NCBI GenBank assembly: GCA_033875315.1 | Contig: JANRJG010000037.1 | Coordinates: 1-35,002, forward strand | Source of the DNA: Candidatus Methylacidiphilales bacterium | Lineage (GTDB): Bacteria > Verrucomicrobiota > Verrucomicrobiia > Methylacidiphilales > CAZTYG01 | Length of the DNA: 35,002 nt | Reading direction: 5' to 3' | Shown here: piece by piece, positions 1 to 7,726 of the stretch | Layout of the letters: each line of letters begins with the position of its first letter | Position numbering within the stretch: position 1 is the stretch's first letter | The notes under the pieces: generated by a model | Databases searched by the model: none | Told to the model about the DNA's origin: nothing | The model's input: only the letters and a program-made list of their open reading frames with translations | Program-made: the position numbers and the translations under genes

Positions 1-123
1 TTACGCCGGGCTTGTGCAAGAACCTACGAAGAACTCATGCGGGCGGTCGCAGACTGCTTGTCACTGTTCACTCCACAAGAATGTATCAACTACTTCACTC
101 ATGCACATTATGTGTCTATATGA
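1..123 (+). CDS. IS630-family transposase, C-terminal fragment (runs off left edge)
   Basis: Reading frame 1 is open from the first base to a TGA at 121-123 and encodes 40 residues. The end, with ARTYEELMRAV, then FTPQEC and NYFTHAHY, matches the usual C-terminus of IS630/Tc1-type DDE transposases, where a helix is followed by TPE/QE, a short loop and an F-x-H-x-x-Y ending. The DDE catalytic core lies outside the window, so activity cannot be judged. No clear terminal inverted repeat was recognised after the stop. The fragment is too short for the usual ORF length cut-offs. The family call is a judgement from the C-terminal pattern only. Confidence 0.7.
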   Translation, partial: LRRACARTYEELMRAVADCLSLFTPQECINYFTHAHYVSI

Positions 124-180
124 TCCGGAAATGCTCTAGAATCTAGGAGGTCTGAGGACTGATTTCGCCAAGAGCAAAAA

Positions 181-201
181 GCCAATAGCCAATATCCAAT
201 A
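181..201. repeat. Three tandem heptamers (GCCAATA-like)
   Basis: Three 7-bp units, GCCAATA, GCCAATA and TCCAATA, lie head to tail between the transposase fragment and plsC. On the opposite strand the unit reads TATTGGC, which resembles the GGCTGTT heptamers at 907-941. Just after it (about 216-237) there is a short run of GAACGAG/GCACGAG-type units. The region 124-283 has no gene that I can support. Confidence 0.6.
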
Positions 202-283
202 GGAAGCTGCAAGGAGAGAACGAGCACGAGAACGAGTGGGAGTTGTTTACCTACCGGGGAAACATTCGATAGGAATGGCTGGA

Positions 284-895
284 TCAGTCGCCGGGGCAGG
301 GGAGGGCGGCAATGGCCTGCATGATTTGGTTGCCGATGGACTGGTAGGCGTCGCGATCACCCGGGATCTCGGTGAATTGGATGGGGGGCCCGAAGACGAC
401 GCGGATGGGATGGAAGGGGGTGGGCTTGCGGCCCCGGGGCCAGGCGGGGTGGGCGCCGAAGATGCGCGCGGGCACGACGGGAACGCGGGCCTTGGCCACC
501 ACCAGGCCGATGCCGGGCTGGGCGGGTTGGAGTTGGCCGTCCCAACTGCGTGAACCCTCGGGGAAGAGGACAACGCCCGCGCCTTTTTTGGCCACGCCGA
601 TGACGCGTTTCAATCCGGCCATGTCCGGCCGTTCCTGGTCGATGGGATGGGCGTTGAGGTTGGCGATGGCGGTGGCGAAAAGGGGGTGATCGAAGAGGGT
701 TTTGCGGGCAAGGTAGTGGGGGGCGCTTTCCAGGGTGCAGCCGATGAGCGGAGGATCGAAGAAGCTGTCGTGGTTGGCGGCGATGATGCAGCCGCCGTCG
801 GGCACGTGTTCGGCGCCATGGACGCGGTAGTCGTAGAAGGTGCGGAAGAGAAGCGCGCTGGCAGCCTGGATGAAGAGGTAGAAGGGGCTTCGCAT
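284..895 (-). CDS. plsC: 1-acyl-sn-glycerol-3-phosphate acyltransferase (PlsC family)
   Basis: This 203-residue protein should acylate lysophosphatidic acid at the sn-2 position to give phosphatidic acid at the inner membrane. The catalytic motif is NHDSFFD (NHx4D) near residue 41, and the glycerol-phosphate-binding motif FPEGSRS is near residue 114. A hydrophobic N-terminus fits membrane association. Length is typical of short bacterial PlsC proteins. It is the last gene of a minus-strand operon, 49 bp after cmk, with a heptamer repeat in the gap. Pairing of plsC with cmk is common in bacteria. The acyl-chain source cannot be read from the sequence. Confidence 0.9.
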   Translation of the reverse strand: MRSPFYLFIQAASALLFRTFYDYRVHGAEHVPDGGCIIAANHDSFFDPPLIGCTLESAPHYLARKTLFDHPLFATAIANLNAHPIDQERPDMAGLKRVIGVAKKGAGVVLFPEGSRSWDGQLQPAQPGIGLVVAKARVPVVPARIFGAHPAWPRGRKPTPFHPIRVVFGPPIQFTEIPGDRDAYQSIGNQIMQAIAALPCPGD

Positions 896-906
896 GGAAG
901 GCGGAT

Positions 907-941
907 GGCTGTTGGCTGTTGGCTGTTGGTGGATGGCTGTT
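907..941. repeat. Tandem heptamer repeat (GGCTGTT)n in the cmk-plsC gap
   Basis: Units at 907-913, 914-920 and 921-927 are identical (GGCTGTT), followed by a variant GGTGGAT and one more GGCTGTT at 935-941. It fills most of the 49-bp gap between the cmk stop and the plsC start. The unit is close to the reverse complement of the heptamers at 181-201, so both probably belong to the same simple-repeat type. Confidence 0.7.
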
Positions 942-944
942 TTG

Positions 945-1598
945 CTAGGCGCGGGATTGGATGCCGCGCACCTTCAATTCTTCGACGATTTCCCGGGCGA
1001 TGGATTCTGCGGAGAGATGGGTGCTGTCGATGAGCCGGGCGTCGGCGGCCATGGTGAGGGGGGCGACGCGGCGTCCGCGGTCGATGGCATCGCGCTGGGC
1101 CAGGGCATCGGTCTGGCCCTGGTTGCGGCGGCGGGCGTCGCGCACGGCAGGATCGGCGTCGATGTAATACTTGTGCGGGGTGTCGGTGAAGACAACGGTT
1201 CCGATATCGCGGCCTTCCATGACCAGGGGCTTGCGGTTGCGCAGCTCGCGTTGGCGGATGACGAGGAATTCGCGCAGTTCGGGGATGGAGGCGATCTGCG
1301 AGACCACGGCGTTGATGCGTTCGGCCCGGATGTGGGGGGTGGGATCGGTGCCGTCCAGGCGGAGTTCGAGGGAACCGTTCTCGAGGAGGGTTTCGAGGCG
1401 TGAGGCGGCGATGAGGGCCTTGACCGCGGCCCGGTCGGTGGGGTCGCAGGTTTTTTCCAGGGCCAGCCAGGCGTAGCTGCGATACATGGCCCCGGTGTCG
1501 ACATAGACGAAGTTGAGGTGGCGGGCGACGAGCCGGGCCACGGTGCTTTTTCCGGAGGCGGCGGGGCCGTCGATGGCGATGACAGGGTTGAGGATCAT
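945..1598 (-). CDS. cmk: Cytidylate kinase
   Basis: The 217-residue protein phosphorylates CMP and dCMP with ATP in the cytoplasm. The P-loop GPAASGKST is at residues 11-19, the NMP-binding segment DTGAMYRS follows near residue 35, and GRDIGTVVF near residue 129 is the conserved CMP-contacting arginine region. The arginine-rich lid (DARRR) follows. Length matches bacterial Cmk. It starts 21 bp after the aroA stop and is cotranscribed in a hisC-tyrA-aroA-cmk-plsC order; aroA-cmk linkage is widespread in bacteria. Confidence 0.95.
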   Translation of the reverse strand: MILNPVIAIDGPAASGKSTVARLVARHLNFVYVDTGAMYRSYAWLALEKTCDPTDRAAVKALIAASRLETLLENGSLELRLDGTDPTPHIRAERINAVVSQIASIPELREFLVIRQRELRNRKPLVMEGRDIGTVVFTDTPHKYYIDADPAVRDARRRNQGQTDALAQRDAIDRGRRVAPLTMAADARLIDSTHLSAESIAREIVEELKVRGIQSRA

Positions 1599-1619
1599 GA
1601 TGGAACGGGGGCCGGTCGG

Positions 1620-3005
1620 TTAGGCGCTGGGGGAGGCGGATTGGGGATCCTTCTTGGTTTGTGGGCGGGCGGTTTTCTTGCGGAAGGGCCATTTGACGGC
1701 GAATTTGCTGGCGGTGTCGCCATCGAGGACCTCGGCCAGGTGTTTCTCGAAGGTGGGGTAGGAGGTCTGGATGCAGTCGGTGTCGTCGATGATGCTGGCC
1801 CCCTCGGCAAAGAGACCGAGGATGGCGGAGGCCATGGCGATGCGGTGGTCGCCGTAGGAGGGCACGCGCGCGGCATGGAGGGGGGCGCCGCCCTCGATGA
1901 TCAATCCATCGGGGGTTTCCTCGATCGGCACGCCGAAGGCGCGGAAGTTGGTGGCGATGGCGGCGAGACGGTCGGATTCCTTGACGCGGAGTTCGCCCGC
2001 ATCCTTGATGACCGTGCGGCCCTCGGCGAGGGCGGCGGCGACGGCGATGATGGGGATTTCATCGATGACGTTGGGGATTTCCGCGCCGCCGATTTCGGTA
2101 CCCTTGAGGCGTGTGCCTTCGAGGATTTCCAAGGAACCGCAGGGCTCGGTGGCGTTGTCGTTGACGGATTCGCGCAGCTGGGCCCCCATGCGCAGGAGGA
2201 CGGTGAGGAGGCCGGTGCGGGTGGGGTTGAGGCCGACGTTGGAGATCTTGAGCCGGGCGCCGAGCATGGCGGAGGCGGCGACGAGCCAGAAGGCGGCGGA
2301 GGAGAAGTCGCCGGGGACGCGGAAATCCTCGCCGTGGAGCATGGTGCCGCCGTGGACGGTGACGCTGAGGTCCTTCTGTGCGAGGTGGGCGTGGAAGTGA
2401 CGGAGCATGCGCTCGGTGTGGTCGCGGGAGGCGGTTTTCTCCGTCACACAGGTGCTGCCTTCGGCCTGGAGGCCGGCGAGGAGGATGGCGGATTTCAACT
2501 GCGCGCTGGCGACGGGGGTTTTGTAATGGATGCCCTTGAGTTTGCCGCCGCGGACTTCGATCGGGGGGCGATTGTCAGCGCCTTCGCAGTGGATGACCGC
2601 GCCCATGGACTCGAGGGGTTCCTTGACGCGTTTCATGGGACGCTTCGAGAGGGAGGCGTCGCCGAAAAGCTTGGTGGCGAAGTCCTGGCCGGAGAGGAGG
2701 CCGGTGAGCAGTCGCATGGTGGTGCCGGAATTGCCGCAATCGAGGGGTTCGCCGGAGGCGAGGAATTTGCCGCGGCGGCCCTGGATGATGAATTCGGTCG
2801 GGCTGATGGTGTCGATTTCGACCCCGAGGGCCTGCATGGCGTGGAGGGTGGAAAGGCAATCCTCACTGGGGAGAAAGCCGCTGACCCGGGTTTCGCCGTC
2901 GGCAAAGCCGGCCATCATGAGGGCGCGGTGGGACATGGATTTGTCACCGGGCATTTCGAATTCGGCGGCCAGTTTACGGATGCGATAGACCTTGATCTTG
3001 GACAT
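1620..3005 (-). CDS. aroA: 3-phosphoshikimate 1-carboxyvinyltransferase (EPSP synthase)
   Basis: This enzyme joins shikimate-3-phosphate and phosphoenolpyruvate, the sixth step of the shikimate pathway. The 461-residue protein shows the substrate-binding motif DKSMSHRALMMAG near residue 21, NSGTTMRLLTG near residue 91, the catalytic Asp region DEIPIIAVAAALAEG near residue 315, and ELRVKESDRL followed by a late DHRIAMA. The last 20 residues are a Lys/Pro/Ser-rich tail not seen in most AroA proteins. It sits 24 bp after tyrA and 21 bp before cmk. The absence of a fused partner domain is normal. Confidence 0.95.
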   Translation of the reverse strand: MSKIKVYRIRKLAAEFEMPGDKSMSHRALMMAGFADGETRVSGFLPSEDCLSTLHAMQALGVEIDTISPTEFIIQGRRGKFLASGEPLDCGNSGTTMRLLTGLLSGQDFATKLFGDASLSKRPMKRVKEPLESMGAVIHCEGADNRPPIEVRGGKLKGIHYKTPVASAQLKSAILLAGLQAEGSTCVTEKTASRDHTERMLRHFHAHLAQKDLSVTVHGGTMLHGEDFRVPGDFSSAAFWLVAASAMLGARLKISNVGLNPTRTGLLTVLLRMGAQLRESVNDNATEPCGSLEILEGTRLKGTEIGGAEIPNVIDEIPIIAVAAALAEGRTVIKDAGELRVKESDRLAAIATNFRAFGVPIEETPDGLIIEGGAPLHAARVPSYGDHRIAMASAILGLFAEGASIIDDTDCIQTSYPTFEKHLAEVLDGDTASKFAVKWPFRKKTARPQTKKDPQSASPSA

Positions 3006-3029
3006 AGGAATGGGTGGGGGGGAGGGAAT

Positions 3030-3866
3030 TCAAGACAGTGAACGGCGGACCTGACAAGCTTTGTGTAAGAGATCGGTGAGCGTGGCGGCGTCCCCGGCTT
3101 CGAGGGCGGAACGGGCTTGGCGACTGGAGGCTTCCAGGCTGGCCAGGGCCTCCAGCACAGCGGTGCGATTTTCCAGGAGAATTTCCGTCCACATTTCCGG
3201 GGGGCCCGCGGCGATGCGGGTGACGTCGCGGAAACCGGGTCCGGCAAATTCACGGGCCCCGGCATCGGCGGCGTGGACGAGCAGGGCGGCGAGGAGGTGG
3301 GGCAAGTGGCTGATGGCGGCCACGCGCCGGTCGTGTTCCTGGGGCGAGCAGGTGATGGTGCGGCTGCCCAAGGATTCCCAGAAGGCACGCAGGGCGGTCA
3401 GGGCGCGGGCCGGGGTGTCGTCGTCCGGGGTGAGGATGGTGAGGGAACCGTCAAAGAGGGAGGCGCGTGCCGCGGAGAGCCCGGATTGCTCGCTGCCGGC
3501 CATGGGGTGGCTGCCCAGCCAGGCGCAACGGTCCCGGGTCATGGGGGCCAGGCGGAGGTGGACCGGAGCCTTGACGCTGCCGACATCGGTCAGGACGGTG
3601 GCGTGATCCATGGCGGGGAGGATTTGCCGGACCAGATCCGGCATGGCACCGACCGGGGTGCAGAGGACGACGAGGTCGGCCCCGGCGGCGACCCGGACCG
3701 GGTCGGTGTCGGCGAGGTCGGCGAGTTGTTGTTCCCGGACGGGGGCCAAGGCCTCGGGGCGGCGGGCCCAGGTGTGGAGGCGGGTGGAGGGTTCCCGCGC
3801 GCGCAGGGCCATCAGGATAGAGCCGCCGAGGAGGCCGGGGCCGAAGATGGCGACGGTGCGGTTCAT
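3030..3866 (-). CDS. tyrA: Prephenate dehydrogenase
   Basis: This protein should oxidise and decarboxylate prephenate to 4-hydroxyphenylpyruvate for tyrosine synthesis. The N-terminal Rossmann motif is GPGLLGGS (residues 9-16). The catalytic-His segment GSHPMAGSEQSG lies near residue 138. At 278 residues there is only the NAD-binding half plus the helical dimerisation half, with no C-terminal ACT domain, so the usual tyrosine feedback domain appears to be missing. Arogenate specificity cannot be excluded from sequence. It lies 29 bp after hisC and 24 bp before aroA. Confidence 0.93.
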   Translation of the reverse strand: MNRTVAIFGPGLLGGSILMALRAREPSTRLHTWARRPEALAPVREQQLADLADTDPVRVAAGADLVVLCTPVGAMPDLVRQILPAMDHATVLTDVGSVKAPVHLRLAPMTRDRCAWLGSHPMAGSEQSGLSAARASLFDGSLTILTPDDDTPARALTALRAFWESLGSRTITCSPQEHDRRVAAISHLPHLLAALLVHAADAGAREFAGPGFRDVTRIAAGPPEMWTEILLENRTAVLEALASLEASSRQARSALEAGDAATLTDLLHKACQVRRSLS

Positions 3867-3895
3867 GGATTGATGGATTGATTGAGAAAGGTAGC

Positions 3896-4993
3896 TCAGG
3901 ACCGGAGCAGGCGGGAGAAGGCCTCCTCGAAGCGCCGCATTTGTTCGGGCGTGCCGATGGAGACGCGAACCCAGGCCGGAAGGCCGTAGCTGGTCATGGA
4001 ACGGATGATGATGCCCTCACGAAGCAGGGCCTTGAAGATCCGGTCGGCCTCCCCGACTTCGACGAAGACAAAATTGGCCTCGGAGGGAACGAAGCGGAGG
4101 CCCAGCCCGCGGAAAAAGTCCTGCAGGCGGGCGCGTCCGTCGAGGGTCATGGCGCGGGTGCGGGCCATGTGGTCGTCATCGCCCAATCCGGCCAGGGCGC
4201 CCGCCTGGGCCATGCTGTTGGCGTTGAAGGGTTGGCGGCAGCGCTGGAGGATTTCCGCGGTCTCGGGGGAGGCGATGCCGTATCCGACGCGGAGGCCGGC
4301 CAGTCCCTGGATCTTGGAGAACGTGCGGAGGACGATGACCTGGAGTCCCTGCCTGACCCATTCGACCGAGGCCGGAGGGTTTTCCAGGAATTCATAATAG
4401 GCCTCGTCGAGCACGCAGACCACATGGGGCGGGAGCGACCGGACGAACGACTCGAGGGGTTCGTTGGGAATCCGGGTTCCGGTTGGATTGTTAGGATTGG
4501 CGATGAAAACCAGGCGGGTGTCCGGGCGGATGGCGGCGCGGATGGCATCGAGGTCGTGGTGGAAGTCGCGGTCGGGGGCCGCGATGAATGTGACATCGAA
4601 GAGTTGGGCCATCAACTGGTAGACGACGAAGGCGTGGCGGCTGGCCACGGCGCTGGTGGTGCCGGCGCGGCCGAAGGCGTGGTAGGCGAGTTCGATGATT
4701 TCGTTCGATCCGTTGCCGAGCACGACCATGGAACGGTCGACGCCCATTTTTTCCGCGATGGCGTTGCGGAGGTGGAAGGAGCCGCCGTCGGGGTAGATGT
4801 GGAGGCCGCGGAGGGAGGCCTCCATGGCGGCCACGGCCTTGGGCGAGGGACCGAGGGGATTTTCGTTGGAGGCCAGTTTGATGATGTTGGCCGGGTCGAG
4901 CCCGAGTTCGCGGGCGACGTCATCGATGGGTTTTCCGGGCTCGTAGGGAACGAGCTGGCGGAGGTTGGGATTGGCCAGATTCCAGACGGACAT
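3896..4993 (-). CDS. hisC: Histidinol-phosphate / aromatic aminotransferase (HisC family)
   Basis: A 365-residue fold-type I PLP aminotransferase. Substrate-region motif ASNENPLGPS is near residue 41, the NPNNPTG motif near residue 165, and the PLP lysine is in RTFSKIQGLAGLRVGYG near residue 223. It heads an operon with tyrA and aroA rather than with his genes. HisC enzymes in several bacteria also transaminate 4-hydroxyphenylpyruvate and phenylpyruvate, so here it may serve tyrosine and phenylalanine synthesis, with or without a histidine role. The family is sure; the physiological substrate is inferred from neighbours. Confidence 0.88.
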   Translation of the reverse strand: MSVWNLANPNLRQLVPYEPGKPIDDVARELGLDPANIIKLASNENPLGPSPKAVAAMEASLRGLHIYPDGGSFHLRNAIAEKMGVDRSMVVLGNGSNEIIELAYHAFGRAGTTSAVASRHAFVVYQLMAQLFDVTFIAAPDRDFHHDLDAIRAAIRPDTRLVFIANPNNPTGTRIPNEPLESFVRSLPPHVVCVLDEAYYEFLENPPASVEWVRQGLQVIVLRTFSKIQGLAGLRVGYGIASPETAEILQRCRQPFNANSMAQAGALAGLGDDDHMARTRAMTLDGRARLQDFFRGLGLRFVPSEANFVFVEVGEADRIFKALLREGIIIRSMTSYGLPAWVRVSIGTPEQMRRFEEAFSRLLRS

Positions 4994-5082
4994 AAGCGGG
5001 AGATCTTGCCGAGCGGGTGGGGGGCTGTCGATGGGATTTGTGATTGGGCAGGGAGCTGGAACTCCCTAGGATGATCGGGACC

Positions 5083-6201
5083 ATGACCCGCACCCCGATC
5101 CAATCCGAGAGCGGAGCCTGCCCCAGCCTGGGCGGTCTCAGGTTGAGGCATCCGTTGATGCTTTCGCCGATGGCGGGGTTCACCAACCTGCCCTTCCGCA
5201 CGGCCATCCGGGCGATGGGGGGATTGTCGGTGGCGACGACCGACCTGGTCAACGCCCGGTCGTTGCTGGAGTTGAATCCCAAGGCGGTGCGGATGGTCAC
5301 GGCCTGTTCGGACGACCGGCCATTGGGGGTGCAGTTGTTCGGGGCGGACAAGCACGAGTTGAGCGCGGCGGCACGTTTTCTGGAAGACCTGGGGATCGAC
5401 TTCATCGACATCAATCTGGGCTGTCCGTCCGACAAGGTGACCAAGAACGGGGCCGGTGCGGCCTTGATGCAGGATGAGGAGTTGACCGAGGAACTGGCCG
5501 AGGCGGTGGTGAAGGCGGTCCGGCTGCCGGTCACGGTGAAGATGCGTTTGGGGTGGGATGAACGTTCGATCAACGCGCATGAGATCGCCCCCCGGCTGGA
5601 GGCGATGGGTGTGGCGGCGGTGGCGGTGCATGGCCGGACCAAGGCCCAGGCCTATTCCGGCAAGGTCAATCTGGAGGGCATCCGCGCGGTGGTTCAATCG
5701 GTCAAGCGCATTCCGGTCATCGGCAATGGGGACGTGCACAGTCCCGAGGATGCCCGGCGGATGATCCGCGAAATCGGCTGTGCGGCGGTGATGGTGGGCC
5801 GGGCGGCGCTGCGTGATCCCTTTTTTTTCCGTCGCACTGCCTTGTTCTTGGAAGATGGGATTGAGCGACCCCAGCCGGGGATGGAAGCCACTCTGCTTTT
5901 CATGCACCACCATTTTGTGCTGACCATGAAATATCTTGGGGAGGACGAGGCCTGCACCCTCTTCAGGAAAACGGTGGCGGGCTACAGCGACGAGTTTCCG
6001 CACCGGGAACGCTGGCGGGTGGCCTTCCAGCATCTCGAGTCCAAAGAAGAATACCTCGAACTCCTCGAGTCGCTCTGCCCGGGTGATTACTCCGCGCTGG
6101 CGCGGCGCCCGGTCTGGGATGCCGGGGTGATGTTGGAAGCGGTGCGGGCGGCGGTCGACCTGCCGGAACTAGAACCGGCAGGATCGACGCGCGTGAAATG
6201 A
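5083..6201 (+). CDS. dusB: tRNA-dihydrouridine synthase (DusB-like)
   Basis: A flavoenzyme that reduces specific uridines in tRNA D-loops to dihydrouridine. The FMN-binding start SPMAGFTNLPFR is followed by the catalytic-cysteine motif NLGCPSDKVTKNGAGA, KMRLGW, the His motif AVHGRTKAQ, and GNGDV plus MVGRAAL for phosphate binding. The frame is open from a TTG at 5044; I chose ATG 5083, with AGGA eleven bases upstream, but ATG 5071 is equally possible. The C-terminal 80 residues form the helical tRNA-binding domain. It diverges from hisC and converges on the sigma-factor gene, with 25 bp between the stops. Confidence 0.92.
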   Translation: MTRTPIQSESGACPSLGGLRLRHPLMLSPMAGFTNLPFRTAIRAMGGLSVATTDLVNARSLLELNPKAVRMVTACSDDRPLGVQLFGADKHELSAAARFLEDLGIDFIDINLGCPSDKVTKNGAGAALMQDEELTEELAEAVVKAVRLPVTVKMRLGWDERSINAHEIAPRLEAMGVAAVAVHGRTKAQAYSGKVNLEGIRAVVQSVKRIPVIGNGDVHSPEDARRMIREIGCAAVMVGRAALRDPFFFRRTALFLEDGIERPQPGMEATLLFMHHHFVLTMKYLGEDEACTLFRKTVAGYSDEFPHRERWRVAFQHLESKEEYLELLESLCPGDYSALARRPVWDAGVMLEAVRAAVDLPELEPAGSTRVK

Positions 6202-6226
6202 GGCGTGGGGGTGGGAGGTTGGACGA

Positions 6227-7090
6227 TCAGGCCTTGAGACCGGCCATGCGGCCTTTGGCCTCGGCCTTTTCTTCATCGCGGGTGATGCGCTTTTCCAATT
6301 TGGAAAGGGCGCTGTTCTGCAACTGCCGGATGCGCTCGCGGGTGACGCGGAATTTTTTCCCGATGTCGGCCAGGGTCTGTTCCTTGGCACCGTCCAGGCC
6401 GAAGCGGAGGGAAATGATCTTCATTTCCCGCTCGTTGAGCACACTGAGGGCGGCCATGACCGTTTCACGCATGTTGTCGTCGAAGAGGCTTTGCGCGGGA
6501 TCGACCGCGTTTTGGTCGCCGATGATGTCGCCGAGCGAAGGCATGTCTTCGTCGGTGCCGGTGCTGGCATCGAGCGAGAGGGGTTGGAGGCCGGCGGCGC
6601 GGAGCTGGGCGATGCGGGTTTCCGAGACCGAGAGTTCCTCGGCCAGTTCGGTATCGTCCGGTTCGCGGCCGAGTTCCTCGGTCAGACGGTAGCTGAGGCG
6701 GCGCATTTTCTGGATCTTGTCCGAGACATGGACCGGGACGCGGATGGTTTTGCTCTGATTGGCGATGGCACGGCGCACGGCCTGCTTGATCCACCAGGAG
6801 GCGTAGGTGCTGAAGCGGTTGCCACGGCGGTGGTCGAATTTTTCCGCCGCACGCATGAGGCCGATGTTGCCCTCGGCGATGAGGTCCTCGAGGGGCATGC
6901 CGTAGCCGTTGTATTCCTTGGCGATTTTGACGACGAGGCGGAGATTGGCTTCCGTCATCTGGCGGAGGGCTTTTTTGTCGCCCTTCTGGATGCGCTTGGA
7001 AAGGGCGACCTCATCTTCGGCTTTGAGGAGGGAGAACTTTCCGATTTGTTCCAAGTAGGCTTGAAGGGAATTGCGAATGTCGGTGGTCAT
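6227..7090 (-). CDS. RNA polymerase sigma factor, sigma-70 family (RpoD/SigA-like, group 2 size)
   Basis: The 287-residue protein directs RNA polymerase to promoters. Region 1.2 is at the N-terminus ([15 protein letters not shown]). Regions 2.1-2.4 include [14 protein letters not shown] and the DNA-reading helix [20 protein letters not shown]. Region 3 spans about residues 125-200, and region 4.2 has [20 protein letters not shown]. Region 1.1 and the long spacer of a full RpoD are absent, so it is either a compact housekeeping factor or a group 2 factor. Regions 2.4 and 4.2 match the housekeeping consensus, so it should read TTGACA/TATAAT-type promoters. An AT-rich 486-bp leader region lies upstream. 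Confidence 0.93.
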   Translation of the reverse strand: MTTDIRNSLQAYLEQIGKFSLLKAEDEVALSKRIQKGDKKALRQMTEANLRLVVKIAKEYNGYGMPLEDLIAEGNIGLMRAAEKFDHRRGNRFSTYASWWIKQAVRRAIANQSKTIRVPVHVSDKIQKMRRLSYRLTEELGREPDDTELAEELSVSETRIAQLRAAGLQPLSLDASTGTDEDMPSLGDIIGDQNAVDPAQSLFDDNMRETVMAALSVLNEREMKIISLRFGLDGAKEQTLADIGKKFRVTRERIRQLQNSALSKLEKRITRDEEKAEAKGRMAGLKA

Positions 7091-7576
7091 ATGAGCTCCA
7101 TTTTGAGATGAATGCGTAATTCTTATGTGATTATGACGCCCCGGGGGTGTTGTTTATTCAGAAAATTTGTATGGACTATGTATGCATCCAGTGAAGGCAA
7201 AAAGCTGTTTATGTAACAGGCACGTCGACAACCATTTCCATGAAATTTTATGTCAAACGACCCTGAGACTCAGTTGCTTTAGCCGTAAGAATTTGGTTTT
7301 TTTCATCACTTCGCACACAGAGGAGAGACTGTAGGAAACGAGTTGGGCGGCTATAAGGCATGATCCCCATATGGTGAGGGAGAATTCAACCCTGGGAATC
7401 ATCGGGGCTGGTATCTTGCCGGGTCACTGCTGATCCCATGGCTTTTATAGTGTGCTGCTGTGCTCTTCATGGTTCACTCCCTGCAAAACGGATGAAAAAT
7501 CCATCCAATCCATCAGAAGCAGAAGCGAGCTGGCGGCTTGTCGGGGCTACCGCGTTGGGTATGCTTGGGGAACGTG
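7091..7576. other. 486-bp gene-free stretch upstream of the sigma gene and tRNA-Arg
   Basis: No coding gene is supported here. The part next to the sigma gene (7091-7330) is clearly AT-richer than the surrounding genes and should hold its minus-strand promoter; a CATAAT hexamer (minus strand, 7130-7135) is a possible -10 box, but no convincing -35 box was found. The distal half (7330-7576) has mixed composition and should include the tRNA-Arg promoter, which I could not pin down. No hairpin followed by a T-run was seen. Confidence 0.5.
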
Positions 7577-7650
7577 GCTCCCGTAGCTCAGCTGGATAGA
7601 GCAGCGGATTTCTAATCCGCTGGTCGCAGGTTCGAATCCTGCCGGGAGTG
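7577..7650 (+). tRNA. tRNA-Arg (anticodon TCT)
   Basis: A complete cloverleaf of 74 nt can be drawn. The acceptor stem GCTCCCG pairs with CGGGAGT (first pair G-U). The D-arm is AGCTCAGCTGGATAGAGC, and the anticodon stem GCGGA/TCCGC encloses loop TTTCTAA with anticodon TCT at 7611-7613. The T-arm is GCAGG TTCGAAT CCTGC, and the discriminator base is G. No CCA is encoded, so it must be added after transcription. The gene stands alone, and the last 14 nt around its 3' end recur at 7703-7716. Confidence 0.95.
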
Positions 7651-7702
7651 CGGCGAACGAAAAAAATCTGAGGCCGTGGGCCGAACCCCGAAGAAATCGG
7701 GG

Positions 7703-7716
7703 CTGCCGGGAGTGCG
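7703..7716 (+). repeat. Displaced copy of the tRNA-Arg 3' end
   Basis: CTGCCGGGAGTGCG occurs at 7639-7652, spanning the tRNA T-stem and acceptor end, and again exactly at 7703-7716, 64 bp downstream. A small inverted repeat (CCCCG...CGGGG, 7686-7702) sits just before the second copy. Such direct repeats of a tRNA 3' end are typical of integrase attachment sites, but no integrase gene or cargo lies between the copies, so it would be a scar at best. Confidence 0.45.
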
Positions 7717-7726
7717 TCGCTGCCGT

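Noticed and set aside
1518-3041. 507-codon plus-strand frame opposite aroA
   Set aside because: Mirror frame of aroA with Gly/Asp/Glu-rich composition and no motif.
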